Below, in pieces: positions 52,590 through 61,511 of a DNA stretch of 64,000 bases. The notes beneath the pieces were generated by a model. It was not told the origin of the DNA and searched no databases. It saw only the letters and a program-made list of their open reading frames with translations. The DNA comes from JAJTFW01 sp903922455 (GTDB taxonomy: Bacteria > Bacteroidota > Bacteroidia > AKYH767-A > OLB10), in the NCBI GenBank assembly GCA_943329665.2, contig CALQEU020000008.1, positions 1 to 64,000 of the forward strand. Reading direction: 5' to 3'. How positions within the stretch are numbered: the first letter of the stretch is position 1; each line of letters starts with the position of its first letter. Both the position numbers and the translations under genes were made by a program.

Positions 52590-53942
52590 ATGGCTCAGGA
52601 AGAACTTAAAATGCCCAAAATGGGCGAAAGTGTACACGAAGCAACAATTATACGTTGGCTTAAGAATGAAGGTGAAATGGTGGAAGCCGATGAAACCTTG
52701 TTAGAAATTGCTACCGATAAGGTTGATTCTGAGCTGCCTTCAACAGCGGCAGGAATTCTTGTGAAGAAATTGTTTAATGATGGAGATGTGGTTCAAGTGG
52801 GAACAGTGATCGCCATTATTTCTACCGAGGGATCGGCTCCCAGCCCCAGTTCGAATGGATCTGCAAAAGCGGAAATTTCGACACCAGCGGCTGATTCTGC
52901 TCCAACTCCTAGTATGGCTGCTGCTCCTGTAATGGCAGCTGCATCTGCTCCCGTGGCTACAACGATACAAAGTAATGGCGCTCGATTTTATTCTCCGTTA
53001 GTTCGAACAATTGCAAGCACCGAAGGAATTTCTCAAGGTGAATTAGATACGATTGCTGGCACAGGTTCGGAAGGAAGAGTAACGAAGAAAGATATTTTAG
53101 GCTTTGTAGATTTAAAGAAAAAAGGAGGCGCTCCTGCTCCAATGCCTGCTTCTACTCCTGCTGGGGCTCCGGCTGCTGTAAGCGCTGCTCCTGCTCCTAC
53201 CAACGTACAAAAGCCAAGCACTTCGCTCTCTGGAGACGTGGAAATTGTGGAGATGGATCGCATGCGTAAGTTGATCGCCGATCATATGGTGATGAGCAAG
53301 CATACTTCACCACACGTTACTTCGTATGTAGAAGCGGATGTGACCAATTTGGTGATGTGGAGAGAGCGCATAAAGAAATCTTTTGAGAAAAGAGAAAACG
53401 AAAAAATTACCTATACACCCATCTTCATTGAAGCCATTGCAAAAGCCATTAAGGATTTTCCAATGATTAATGTAAGCGTGGAAGGCACAAAAATTATTAT
53501 TAAGAAAAATATCAATATTGGAATGGCTACGGCTCTTCCAAGCGGAAATTTGATTGTTCCCGTAATAAAGAATGCCGATCGTCTCAATTTAATTGGAATT
53601 ACCAAAGCGGTGAATGATTTAGCCGCTCGAGCCCGCGCAAACAAGCTTCAACCTGATGAAATTCAAGGTGGTACATATACTATCACCAACGTAGGAAGCT
53701 TTGGAAATGTGATGGGAACGCCCATCATTAACCAACCTCAAGTAGCTATTATGGCGGTGGGTGCCATTAAAAAGAAGCCTGCTGTGATTGAGACTCCACA
53801 AGGAGATGCCATTGGGATTAGACACATGATGTTCCTGAGTATGAGCTATGACCATAGAGTGGTAGATGGTAGTTTAGGGGGAACATTTATTCGTCGCGTT
53901 GCTGATTATTTAGAGCAATTTGACATGAATCGTGAAATCTGA
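52590..53942 (+). CDS. Dihydrolipoamide acyltransferase (E2) of a 2-oxoacid dehydrogenase
   Basis: 450 residues. One lipoyl domain (1-80, lipoylated Lys in EIATDKVDSELPS), a long Ala/Pro/Ser linker, a peripheral-subunit-binding domain (YSPLVRTIASTEGISQGELD, GSEGRVTKKDIL), a second Ala/Pro linker and the catalytic domain with SYDHRVVDGSLGG (H-x-x-x-D-G). The single lipoyl domain fits a branched-chain or mixed-specificity complex, matching the fused E1 at 41434. E3 is not in the window. Proposed as the partner because both have this type and no other E1 or E2 occurs here. Confidence 0.9.
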   Translation: MAQEELKMPKMGESVHEATIIRWLKNEGEMVEADETLLEIATDKVDSELPSTAAGILVKKLFNDGDVVQVGTVIAIISTEGSAPSPSSNGSAKAEISTPAADSAPTPSMAAAPVMAAASAPVATTIQSNGARFYSPLVRTIASTEGISQGELDTIAGTGSEGRVTKKDILGFVDLKKKGGAPAPMPASTPAGAPAAVSAAPAPTNVQKPSTSLSGDVEIVEMDRMRKLIADHMVMSKHTSPHVTSYVEADVTNLVMWRERIKKSFEKRENEKITYTPIFIEAIAKAIKDFPMINVSVEGTKIIIKKNINIGMATALPSGNLIVPVIKNADRLNLIGITKAVNDLAARARANKLQPDEIQGGTYTITNVGSFGNVMGTPIINQPQVAIMAVGAIKKKPAVIETPQGDAIGIRHMMFLSMSYDHRVVDGSLGGTFIRRVADYLEQFDMNREI

Positions 53943-53986
53943 TCAGATTATTTTTGTTTTAGCCTTGCCTATTCAAAATAATAACC

Positions 53987-53994
53987 TAATTTTG
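53987..53994 (+). promoter_or_regulatory. -7 element of the tRNA-Glu gene
   Basis: TAATTTTG, perfect TAnnTTTG, 29 bp before the tRNA 5' end. Probably also serves rpsT downstream. Confidence 0.5.
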
Positions 53995-54023
53995 CGCTCC
54001 GTTTCGTAAGAAACAAACCCCAC

Positions 54024-54096
54024 GGCCCGTTCGTCTAGGGGTCTAGGACATCTCCCTTTCACGGAGGAAACACGGGTTCGATTCCCGTACGGGCTA
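54024..54096 (+). tRNA. tRNA-Glu(TTC)
   Basis: 73-nt cloverleaf: acceptor GGCCCGT (54024-54030) with ACGGGCT (54089-54095) and discriminator A; anticodon loop CTTTCAC (54056-54062) with anticodon TTC at 54058-54060, stem TCTCC/GGAGG; T-arm CGGGTTCGATTCCCG. No encoded CCA. A promoter element lies upstream at 53987 and rpsT follows 70 bp later. Confidence 0.97.
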
Positions 54097-54166
54097 CTAA
54101 GCATACCGCTCTCCGTAAAAAGAGAGCATTATTTGAAAAAAAACGATTACTAAATATTGAATTCAG

Positions 54167-54421
54167 ATGGCAAATCACAAATCAGCCCAAAAGCGAATCC
54201 GTTCTAACGACTCCAAGAGAGTAAGAAATCGCTATCAAGCTAAAACAACAAGAAACTTGCTTAAGGAACTTCGTACAACGAAGGAAAAAAGTAGAGCTAT
54301 TGAATTGCTTCCTGAAGTAAGCGCTCAGTTAGATCGTCTTGCAAAGAAAAATGTTATTCATAAGAATAAAGCGGCGAATTTAAAGTCGAGCATCCAGAAG
54401 CATGTAAATGCTATGGCATAA
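54167..54421 (+). CDS. rpsT: 30S ribosomal protein S20
   Basis: 84 residues, normal length: MANHKSAQKRIRSNDSKRVR at the start, KLVIHKNKAA-type ending (VIHKNKAANLKSSIQKHVNA). Strongly basic, all-helical, binds 16S rRNA at the 5' domain. It follows tRNA-Glu and ends in a strong terminator. Confidence 0.95.
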   Translation: MANHKSAQKRIRSNDSKRVRNRYQAKTTRNLLKELRTTKEKSRAIELLPEVSAQLDRLAKKNVIHKNKAANLKSSIQKHVNAMA

Positions 54422-54446
54422 TATATAGTCGTATTTAAACGACTGC

Positions 54447-54477
54447 AAACGCCTTCCATACCCTGGAAGGCGTTTTT
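54447..54477 (+). terminator. Terminator after rpsT
   Basis: AACGCCTTCC and GGAAGGCGTT form a 12-bp stem (with flanking A-T) around a short loop, followed by TTTTTATTTT. Classic rho-independent terminator 26 bp after the rpsT stop. Confidence 0.88.
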
Positions 54478-54530
54478 ATTTTATTACTTTGTTGCGGGAA
54501 TTTTTCTGTGGATTTCCCTAAATCTATTTT

Positions 54531-55217
54531 ATGACATCAGTAAGTATTAAAACATGGGCGCCCGCCGAACGACCCAGAGAAAAACTTCAGCAATCGGGTT
54601 CTTCCAACTTGAGCGACGCAGAACTAATCGCCATCGTATTGCGCAATGGCACAAAGAAGCAAACAGCTCTCGACCTCGCCCGACTCCTTCTCTCGGCTTG
54701 CAATAACGATTTAATGGAGATGGGCCGATCGGGCTATCAGCAATTGTCACGCATCAAAGGAATTGGTCCAGTGAAAGCAGTTTCGATTGTAGCCGCTTTG
54801 GAATTAGGAAGGAGAAGTCGATTTGCAGAAGCGCGACGCAAAGAAAAAATTACGTGTAGCCTCGACGCCGTCAATTTGCTCAACCCCCTGCTCCGCGATC
54901 TTCCTCATGAAGAATTTTGGATCATCTTATTAAACAGAGCGAATACCATCATTGAAATACGGCCCATCAGCAAAGGTGGAGTAAGTGGGACACTTGTTGA
55001 CCCGAAGATGATTTTCCACGAAGCTTTACAAGCGCGCGCTTCAGGTATCATTCTCAGTCATAACCATCCTAGTGCAAATCCTAAACCCAGCGAAAGTGAT
55101 ATGCAGCTAACCAAAAAATTAAAGGACGGCGGAAAACTGCTCGAGATCTCAATTCTTGATCATATTATCATTGCAGGTGCTAGTTTTTATAGTTTTGCAG
55201 ATGAAGGAACTATTTGA
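54531..55217 (+). CDS. radC: RadC family protein (JAB/MPN domain)
   Basis: 228 residues. N-terminal helix-hairpin-helix (LSDAELIAIVLRNGTKKQTA, QLSRIKGIGPVKAVSIVAAL) and a C-terminal JAMM metallo-domain with SHNHPSANPKPSESD (H-x-H...S-x2-D). Annotated historically as a DNA-repair protein; a metal-dependent hydrolase activity is implied by the JAMM motif but its substrate is unresolved. It is separate from the deacetylase operon, which starts 44 bp downstream on the same strand. Confidence 0.92.
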   Translation: MTSVSIKTWAPAERPREKLQQSGSSNLSDAELIAIVLRNGTKKQTALDLARLLLSACNNDLMEMGRSGYQQLSRIKGIGPVKAVSIVAALELGRRSRFAEARRKEKITCSLDAVNLLNPLLRDLPHEEFWIILLNRANTIIEIRPISKGGVSGTLVDPKMIFHEALQARASGIILSHNHPSANPKPSESDMQLTKKLKDGGKLLEISILDHIIIAGASFYSFADEGTI

Positions 55218-55260
55218 AATTTGATTTCATCATTATTTCCTATCTTCATTCATTCCATAT

Positions 55261-56610
55261 ATGGCCCACGAATTATTAGTTTATACAGCAAAGAAGTCGT
55301 CCCGACTACGATATATTTTCGACCTTATGCTTCGAAATTTGCTGGGATTGGAAATAACATTCACTGACAAGGTGGATGTGTTTAGGAGTCATGTAGGTCC
55401 GAAGTTGAGTTATAGTGATCATCAATTGGCGGACGAGCCTTTCTTTTTTGCTTCCAGAATATTATTCGAAAAAGGAATTGAAGATCAGCAAATCAATGTA
55501 TTTGAATGGAAAGGCATTCCTGCATTTTTTGGAACCCATCCAAAATATATTATTCCTTTTGACCTGTTCGCAGCGAGCTTTTATCTCGTTAGTCGATACG
55601 AAGAATATTTGCCGCATATCAAAGATGATCATATGCGCTTTAGTCCACAACAAAGTTTAGCTTACCAGAAAAATTTCTTGAATAAGCCCTTAGTAAATAT
55701 TTATGCTCAGGAGCTAAAACTAATTCTACAACAATATTATCCCCAGCTTCAATTTAAGGATACGCACTACCGTTATATCTCAACCTTCGATATCGATAGT
55801 GCCTACGCATATCATGAAAAAGGGATCGTTCGACATTTTGGAGCTTTTGCGCTTTCCTTGTTTAAATTTAATTTCAGAAAGATTGCTGAGCGAATTAGTG
55901 TTCTCGTTGGATGGGAAAAAGATCCTTATGACACTTATGAATGGCAATTGGAAATAAGCAAAAAGTACAACCTGAAAACCATTTACTTTTTTCTGGTGGG
56001 CGACTATGGTGAATTCGATAAGAATATTCCATTGGACGGAAGTCGGATTTTTCAAACACTCATCAAGAGTATTGCCGATTACGCAGAGGTGGGTGTACAT
56101 CCCTCCTACTACAGCAATTCAAATAAAGATCAACTTCGAAAAGAAATAAAAAGATTAAATAAAGTGTTGAAGCGTCAAGTCATCAAAAGCCGACAACATT
56201 ATTTAAAAGTGACTTTTCCTGAAACCTATCGCAACTTATTGGAGAATGATATTACAGAAGATTACTCCATGGGATATGCTTCGGAAATTGGATTTAGAGC
56301 CAGCATTTGCACACCCTTTAACTTTTACGATTTGGATTTAGATGTAAGTACCAAATTGAGTTTAGTTCCGTTTATGCTGATGGACGGTACTATGAAAGAT
56401 TATATGAAACTAAATCCGCAAGAATCAGTGCTGCGAGCAAAAGGCTTAATTGATGAAGTAAAAGCAGTGAACGGAACTTTTGTTACGTTGTGGCATAATC
56501 AAAGCGTGAATGACAAAGAAGAATGGGAAGGATGGAGAGATGTTTACGAGCAGATTGTAGCTTATGCGGTAAAAGATATTCCCACCAAATCGCATGCACA
56601 TGAAAAATAA
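55261..56610 (+). CDS. Polysaccharide deacetylase family protein with DUF7033-type N-terminus
   Basis: 449 residues. Residues 1-170 are the N-terminal domain common in Bacteroidota (DVFRSHVGPKLSYSDHQLAD). A NodB-like fold follows: metal-site motif YISTFDIDSAYAYHEKG (TFDxD), HPSYYS (H-x-S type, in VGVHPSYYSNSNK), and TFVTLWHNQSVNDKEEWEGW near the end. No signal peptide or membrane helix, so it acts in the cytoplasm on a nucleotide-sugar or lipid-linked glycan. First gene of a five-gene run; its stop overlaps the next start by 17 bp. Confidence 0.85.
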   Translation: MAHELLVYTAKKSSRLRYIFDLMLRNLLGLEITFTDKVDVFRSHVGPKLSYSDHQLADEPFFFASRILFEKGIEDQQINVFEWKGIPAFFGTHPKYIIPFDLFAASFYLVSRYEEYLPHIKDDHMRFSPQQSLAYQKNFLNKPLVNIYAQELKLILQQYYPQLQFKDTHYRYISTFDIDSAYAYHEKGIVRHFGAFALSLFKFNFRKIAERISVLVGWEKDPYDTYEWQLEISKKYNLKTIYFFLVGDYGEFDKNIPLDGSRIFQTLIKSIADYAEVGVHPSYYSNSNKDQLRKEIKRLNKVLKRQVIKSRQHYLKVTFPETYRNLLENDITEDYSMGYASEIGFRASICTPFNFYDLDLDVSTKLSLVPFMLMDGTMKDYMKLNPQESVLRAKGLIDEVKAVNGTFVTLWHNQSVNDKEEWEGWRDVYEQIVAYAVKDIPTKSHAHEK

Positions 56611-57514
56611 ATTAATTCATGTATTACTAAAGAATAGTCCAGAATGGTCGCTAGAAATGGCGAAGCGGATAAAGAAATCTTTCAGAAACCAAAAGCTTGC
56701 TCAACAACAAAAGAAAGGTGGTTTTTCAAAAGAAGATTTAATTGCAGACTTAAAAAAAATTGGAATAATTGAGGGAGATGTACTTTTAGTGCATAGCAGT
56801 TTAAGTAAAATTGGATTTGTGCAAGATGGACCCACTACGGTTATTCAAGCCCTACTCGAAACTATTGGATCCACAGGAACGTTACTCATGCCTTCTTTTC
56901 CAGCGAAAGGAAGAAATAAAGATTATTTGCAAGCTAATCCTGTTTTTGATCTACTGAACACTCCTTCTGCGATGGGCATCATCACTGAAGAATTTAGAAA
57001 GATGCCCGGCGTAAAAAGAAGTTTACATCCTACTGATCCTGTGTGTGCTTTTGGTCCATTAGCGAAGTACCTAACGGCGACGCATCTGGGAAGAATTACA
57101 CCGTATGATCAAGAGTCGCCATTCAGAAAATTAGCTGAAAAGAAAGGAAAGATATTAATGCTAGGAACTACCTTAAATGGTGCAGGCACCAGTTTACATA
57201 CTTTAGAAGATGCTGTTGACTTTGTATATCCTGTTTATGACGATCAAATTTTTGATGTTCAAATAAAAGATGAATCAGGAAACATTCATCAAGTCCAAAC
57301 TAAAGTGCATAACCCCTTATATTCCGTAAAAAGAAATTGTAATGCTTTAGTTCCTATTTTTGAAAAAGAAAATGTGCTATCGAAAGGAAAAGTGGCAGAG
57401 GCATATACGTTGCTTATCGATGCAGAAAAAATGTTAGCGGTAATGTTAAAATATTATCACGACTTTGGTGTAACCATGTATACTCCTTACGGCGATAAAA
57501 ATCAATTGGCTTGA
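56594..57514 (+). CDS. AAC(3)-fold N-acetyltransferase, probable amino-sugar modifying enzyme
   Basis: 306 residues. The AAC(3)/YokD family core (about 58-300): GDVLLVHSSLSKIGFVQDGP, GTLLMPSFPAKGR, conserved His region VKRSLHPTDPVCAFGPLAKY and LHTLEDAVDFVYPVYD. Acetyl-CoA-dependent. A 55-residue basic N-terminal extension (RIKKSFRNQKLAQQQKKGGF) is present. The setting between two polysaccharide deacetylases points to acetylation of an amino sugar in a cell-surface glycan, not to aminoglycoside resistance. The start overlaps the preceding gene; MKNKLIHVLLKNSPEWSLEM at 56600 is an alternative start. Confidence 0.82.
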   Translation: MHMKNKLIHVLLKNSPEWSLEMAKRIKKSFRNQKLAQQQKKGGFSKEDLIADLKKIGIIEGDVLLVHSSLSKIGFVQDGPTTVIQALLETIGSTGTLLMPSFPAKGRNKDYLQANPVFDLLNTPSAMGIITEEFRKMPGVKRSLHPTDPVCAFGPLAKYLTATHLGRITPYDQESPFRKLAEKKGKILMLGTTLNGAGTSLHTLEDAVDFVYPVYDDQIFDVQIKDESGNIHQVQTKVHNPLYSVKRNCNALVPIFEKENVLSKGKVAEAYTLLIDAEKMLAVMLKYYHDFGVTMYTPYGDKNQLA

Positions 57515-58512
57515 TGCAAATTTACCTCACCTTTGATTATGAGATTTACTTTGGTGATCGACCAGGGAGTGTCGAGAAGTGCATTCTCGAACCTACTCGT
57601 ATGCTGACGGAAATGGCCGACAAGCATGGCGTGAAACTTTGTCAATTCGTTGACATTGGATTTCTGTTGAAGATGGAATCGGAAATGATAAAACATCCAT
57701 CGCTACAAAAAGATCATGCTGCACTTTGTACTCAACTCGAAAAACTTTGGAAAACAGGACACGATTTACAATTGCATATTCATCCACATTGGGAAGACAG
57801 TTACTACGACGGCAACCAATGGGTATGTAAAGTAGATCGGTATAAGCTGGATGATTTTTCGGATGAAGAAATTAAATTAATTTGTCAACGCTACAAATCC
57901 CGACTCGAAGCATTTACAGGTCCCAACGAAATTTATGCTTTTCGTGCCGGCGGTTGGTGCATACAACCTTTTCCAAGAATAAAGAATGCATTGTATGAAA
58001 ATGGAATTCGTGTCGACAGCAGTGTCTTTGCGAATGGACATTATGAATCGGAATTATACAAATATGATTTTAGAGGTGCGCCTTTAAAAAGCAAATGGAA
58101 ATTTTCGAACGATCCAAATGCAGAAGATCCTGAAGGAAGCTTTACAGAAATCCCCATCAGCTCCATTCACAACTCACCACTTTTTTATTGGAGATTATTT
58201 TTGTTAGGAAGATTAAATCCACATCGACACAAACCACTAGGCGACGGAATTCCTGTTGCTGCACCGGGCCAACGACTAAAAATATTAAGTCACTGGACAC
58301 ATAACACGGTTTCAGTAGATGGATACAATGCGAGTTTATTATGGAGAGCCTTTAGACAACATCGCAGCGCAAAAAAAGAAGAAATGGTCGTGATCGGACA
58401 TCCAAAAGCATTGAGTCGTTATGGATTAAAAGCACTCGAGCAATTCATCATCGATAAAAAATCAGAACATCAATTCACTAGTTTTCGTGATCAAAAAAAT
58501 AAATTCTTATGA
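57514..58512 (+). CDS. Second polysaccharide deacetylase-like (NodB-fold) protein
   Basis: 332 residues from ATG 57514, sharing one base with the preceding stop (TGATG). The NodB-like core starts at residue 1: MQIYLTFDYEIYFGDRPGSV, with metal-site residues in LTFDYE and LQLHIHPHWEDSYYDG (H-x-H-P-H). Catalytic Arg region FRAGGWCIQPFPRIKNALYE and the late GHPKALSRYGLKALEQFI follow. Cytoplasmic. It differs from the first deacetylase by lacking the DUF7033 part, so the two probably act on different substrates or steps. Confidence 0.83.
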   Translation: MQIYLTFDYEIYFGDRPGSVEKCILEPTRMLTEMADKHGVKLCQFVDIGFLLKMESEMIKHPSLQKDHAALCTQLEKLWKTGHDLQLHIHPHWEDSYYDGNQWVCKVDRYKLDDFSDEEIKLICQRYKSRLEAFTGPNEIYAFRAGGWCIQPFPRIKNALYENGIRVDSSVFANGHYESELYKYDFRGAPLKSKWKFSNDPNAEDPEGSFTEIPISSIHNSPLFYWRLFLLGRLNPHRHKPLGDGIPVAAPGQRLKILSHWTHNTVSVDGYNASLLWRAFRQHRSAKKEEMVVIGHPKALSRYGLKALEQFIIDKKSEHQFTSFRDQKNKFL

Positions 58513-59423
58513 TTCGATTTTTGAAACGAAAAGAAATCGATGTTTACAAATGGGATGAATGCATCGCACAAAGTAAGGATTCGCAAGCTTTTTATTTTTC
58601 TTGGTATTTAGATACTTGTTGCGAGCAATGGGGCGCTTTGGTGGAGGGAGACTACGAAACTGTTTTTCCATTTGCTTACAAAAACAAATTGGGGATTGAA
58701 TACATCCATCAAGCTTTTTTCATTCGACACTATGGCGTAATCTCCAAAAATGAAAGAGATGAAAACAAACGCGTTGAATTTTTAAATGCTATTCCGGAAG
58801 ACTTCAAGTACCTCGACTTTTGTCTGCATGAAAGCCATCAAGAAATTCCGACTTATGCGAAATCAGAATCTAAGATTTATCAGAAACTATCCCTTAGGGA
58901 TTCTCATACTGAGATTCAAAAAGGGTACAATGAAAATTTAGTACGAAATTTTAAAAAGGCTGAAAAGAAACACTTACAAATCCACAAAGACTTTGCTCCT
59001 GAGTTATTAGTAGATTCCTTTAAAGAACATCAAAAAATTGCTGCTGAAAAATTTAGTGATTCCGATTACCAAACATTACTGAATCTCATGCAGGCTTCGT
59101 CGCGCAATGCCATTGGAACCTGTTGGGCGGTTCAGGATCCGCAAAAAGCAATTCTAGCTGCCGCATTTTTCATGAAAACGGGAAATCGATATTTATATTT
59201 AAAAGGATTTTCGAGTCCGGAAGGAAGAAAATTAGGCGCCATGCATTTTCTTTTTGATCAATTTATTCGTGAAAATTCTTCGCAAGATATTGATTTAGAT
59301 TTCGGAGGCTCATCGGTTAAAAGCATCGCTCAATTTTTCCAAAGTTTTGGAAGCGTTGATTGTGTATATTTACGACTTCAGATCAACCGGCTGCCCAAGG
59401 CGCTACGTTGGTTAAAGCGTTAA
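58509..59423 (+). CDS. FemAB/GNAT-type acyltransferase
   Basis: 304 residues. Double-GNAT fold of the FemAB type: SQAFYFSWYLDTCCEQWGAL, EYIHQAFFIRHYGV, VRNFKKAEKKHLQIHKDFAP, KLGAMHFLFDQFIREN and the conserved DLDFGGSSVKSIAQFFQSFG near the end. FemAB-like proteins transfer aminoacyl or acyl groups onto amino sugars or peptides. Overlaps the preceding stop by 4 bp (ATGA). In this operon it likely adds a group to the deacetylated amine. Confidence 0.8.
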   Translation: MIRFLKRKEIDVYKWDECIAQSKDSQAFYFSWYLDTCCEQWGALVEGDYETVFPFAYKNKLGIEYIHQAFFIRHYGVISKNERDENKRVEFLNAIPEDFKYLDFCLHESHQEIPTYAKSESKIYQKLSLRDSHTEIQKGYNENLVRNFKKAEKKHLQIHKDFAPELLVDSFKEHQKIAAEKFSDSDYQTLLNLMQASSRNAIGTCWAVQDPQKAILAAAFFMKTGNRYLYLKGFSSPEGRKLGAMHFLFDQFIRENSSQDIDLDFGGSSVKSIAQFFQSFGSVDCVYLRLQINRLPKALRWLKR

Positions 59424-59425
59424 AT

Positions 59426-60160
59426 ATGTCGAGAATAGCATTAATTTCAGGATCAACCGGAGGACTTGGTTCCGCACTAGCCAGAAAAATGGCGAAAGCA
59501 GGCTACCATCTCGCGTTGCATTACTTTCAGCATGTTGAAGAAGCCAATGCATTATTAAAAGAACTTGGTGGAGAAAAAAACCATCATCAAATTTTTCAGG
59601 CCGATTTAAGAAACGAAGAAGATGTGATCAGCATGATGAATTCTATACGTAGAAACATGGGTTCTGTTGAAGTACTCGTCAACAATGCAGGCATCCCTTA
59701 CAGCGGATTAAGTTGGAAACAAAGTTTAGAAAGCTGGCAAGAAATATTCAGCGTGAACACAACCGCTGCGTGGATGCTTAGCAAACATTGCATTCCACAA
59801 ATGCGTACTTATGAAAAAGGACGCATCATTTATATTTCCTCTGTTGTTGCTCATCGACCTTTAGCAGGCACATCAGCTTACGCCGCATCCAAGGCAGCAG
59901 TGGAAGGACTCACGCGCGCACAAGCGGTCGAACTAGCACACTTCAACATTACGGTAAATTGCATTGCGCCTGGATATTTCGACGCAGGCATGATTCACTC
60001 GGTAGACGAACCCCAACAAGAAAAAATTAAAAGTGCAACACCTGCATCTAGACTAGGGCATGCCGACGAACTAGCAGCGGCAACACTCTATTTATGCAGT
60101 GAAGAAGCATCATTTACAACTGGACAAATCATTCATATTAACGGAGGCTTATACATCTAA
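59426..60160 (+). CDS. SDR family oxidoreductase (FabG-like)
   Basis: 244 residues from ATG 59426 (MSRIALISGSTGGLGSALAR), 2 bp after the preceding stop; a longer frame from 59360 runs inside the previous gene. NAD(P)-binding GSTGGLG (classical T-G-x3-G-x-G type), NNAG at VLVNNAGIPYSGL, catalytic ISSVV, and Y-x-x-x-K in TSAYAASKAAVEG. C-terminal TGQIIHINGGLYI. It could reduce a 3-oxoacyl chain or a sugar ketone. Last gene of the five-gene run; upp follows 4 bp later. Confidence 0.86.
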   Translation: MSRIALISGSTGGLGSALARKMAKAGYHLALHYFQHVEEANALLKELGGEKNHHQIFQADLRNEEDVISMMNSIRRNMGSVEVLVNNAGIPYSGLSWKQSLESWQEIFSVNTTAAWMLSKHCIPQMRTYEKGRIIYISSVVAHRPLAGTSAYAASKAAVEGLTRAQAVELAHFNITVNCIAPGYFDAGMIHSVDEPQQEKIKSATPASRLGHADELAAATLYLCSEEASFTTGQIIHINGGLYI

Positions 60161-60164
60161 AATT

Positions 60165-60812
60165 ATGGTTCATTTATTAAGCGAAGGAAATTCCATCATC
60201 AACCAATTTATTGCTGAACTCAGAAATGTAGAAGTGCAAAAAGATCGAATGCGCTTTCGACGAAATTTAGAGCGCATCGGAGAAATTGCTGCTTTAGAAA
60301 TTTCTAAAAAACTTCCGTATCACATGGTAGAGGTGGTTACGCCTTTGGGAATTGCTAATGTTTCACTGATGTCGGAACAACCCATCGTTGGAACCATTTT
60401 AAGAGCGGGATTACCATTACATCAAGGCATCTTAAATTATTTTGATCAGGCCGACAATGCATTTATTTCTGCATACAGAAAACATCATAAAGATGGATCG
60501 TTCGATATCCATTTAGATTATATCAGTAGTCCACCCATTGTAAATCGCATTCTCATTCTCGCCGATCCCATGCTTGCTACGGGATCATCGATGGTAACTA
60601 CTTACCGTGCCATTTCAGAAAGAGGAAAACCCAAGCATACGCATATTGTGGCCGCTGTTGCAAGCACACAAGGTGTAGAGTATTTGAAAAAAAATATGCC
60701 TGCTGAAGTTGATATATGGGTAGGTGTTGTAGATGATGAGTTAACCGCACAAGCTTATATTGTTCCCGGCTTAGGAGACGCTGGGGATTTGGCTTACGGA
60801 GAAAAAGAATAA
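60165..60812 (+). CDS. upp: Uracil phosphoribosyltransferase
   Basis: 215 residues from ATG 60165 (MVHLLSEGNSIINQFIAELR); an upstream frame to 60099 is inside the SDR gene. PRPP-binding ILILADPMLATGSSMVTTYR and the uracil loop PGLGDAGDLAYGEKE at the C-terminus are typical. It converts uracil and PRPP to UMP. It is 4 bp behind the SDR gene, so it is either the sixth gene of that operon or has a start-site overlap with it. A long inverted repeat follows its stop. Confidence 0.94.
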   Translation: MVHLLSEGNSIINQFIAELRNVEVQKDRMRFRRNLERIGEIAALEISKKLPYHMVEVVTPLGIANVSLMSEQPIVGTILRAGLPLHQGILNYFDQADNAFISAYRKHHKDGSFDIHLDYISSPPIVNRILILADPMLATGSSMVTTYRAISERGKPKHTHIVAAVASTQGVEYLKKNMPAEVDIWVGVVDDELTAQAYIVPGLGDAGDLAYGEKE

Positions 60813-60813
60813 T

Positions 60814-60876
60814 GGGCATCTCTCAAAACTCCGGATACTTCGTTTTACCTCGTCTGCGTGGTTTTGAGAGTTGCCC
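60814..60876. repeat. Inverted repeat after upp
   Basis: GGGCATCTCTCAAAAC (60814-60829) pairs with GTTTTGAGAGTTGCCC (60861-60876), 15 of 16 bases, with a 31-nt loop. It begins 1 bp after the upp stop. No T-run follows, so it is more likely an RNA-stabilising or repeat element than a terminator. Confidence 0.55.
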
Positions 60877-60938
60877 TACTATTACCTCATCACTTTTCAA
60901 TTGAGTTTACATAGATAGCCAAAAAGGAATAAAAATAA

Positions 60939-61511
60939 ATGATCGAGTTCTGGAAAATCGTTCAAGTCATACTTTTAAGCAGCGTAAAATTCGTAGCAGG
61001 CCCTGCCTTTGCGTATTACAATAAACAGCATGAATTTACTCTTCCCGAAACAGTAATATATTGTGTAATTGGTGGGATGTTAGGCGTGATTGTCTTTTCT
61101 TATCTCTCTAAACCCTTCTTTAAATTAGAGCATTGGCTCTTTAGAAAATTCAGAAGATGGAGACAGAAACCACGAATTTTTTCAAAGCCCGAAGTAGATC
61201 TAGATGGAAATTTTATTGTGAATTACGAGTATGTTGACAAAGATGAAAAGCGAAAGGTTTTCACCAAAAAAAATCGACGCATCGTTCAAATTTGGAAAAA
61301 ATATGGACTCATGGGAATTGCTATCGTCACGCCCATCTTCCTCTCCATTCCCATCGGAACCATCATTGCAAATAGTTTAGAAGAAAGGAAAAAGAAAATT
61401 CTACTTTACATGTTTTTCTCCATCCTTTTTTGGTCGGTGGCCATGATTACTTTATTTGAATTACTCCACGTAGCCAGTATAAAAGATTTACAAGAACAAG
61501 TTATTCCATGA
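60939..61511 (+). CDS. Membrane protein of unknown function
   Basis: 190 residues with helices at about 5-25, 38-58, 125-147 and 158-180. A 65-residue basic cytoplasmic loop (FRRWRQKPRIFSKPEVDLDG, KDEKRKVFTKKNRRIVQIWK) sits in the middle. The helix YGLMGIAIVTPIFLSIPIGT is like that in small integral proteins of the DedA/SMR-like sort, but I cannot assign a family. Overlaps yjjG by 4 bp (ATGA), so they are co-translated. Confidence 0.68.
   Translation: MIEFWKIVQVILLSSVKFVAGPAFAYYNKQHEFTLPETVIYCVIGGMLGVIVFSYLSKPFFKLEHWLFRKFRRWRQKPRIFSKPEVDLDGNFIVNYEYVDKDEKRKVFTKKNRRIVQIWKKYGLMGIAIVTPIFLSIPIGTIIANSLEERKKKILLYMFFSILFWSVAMITLFELLHVASIKDLQEQVIP

Noticed and set aside
56594..57514. Aminoglycoside resistance gene
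   Set aside because: The AAC(3) fold is shared with amino-sugar acetyltransferases, and the gene is embedded in a glycan-type operon with core-like codon use; there is no mobile element nearby.
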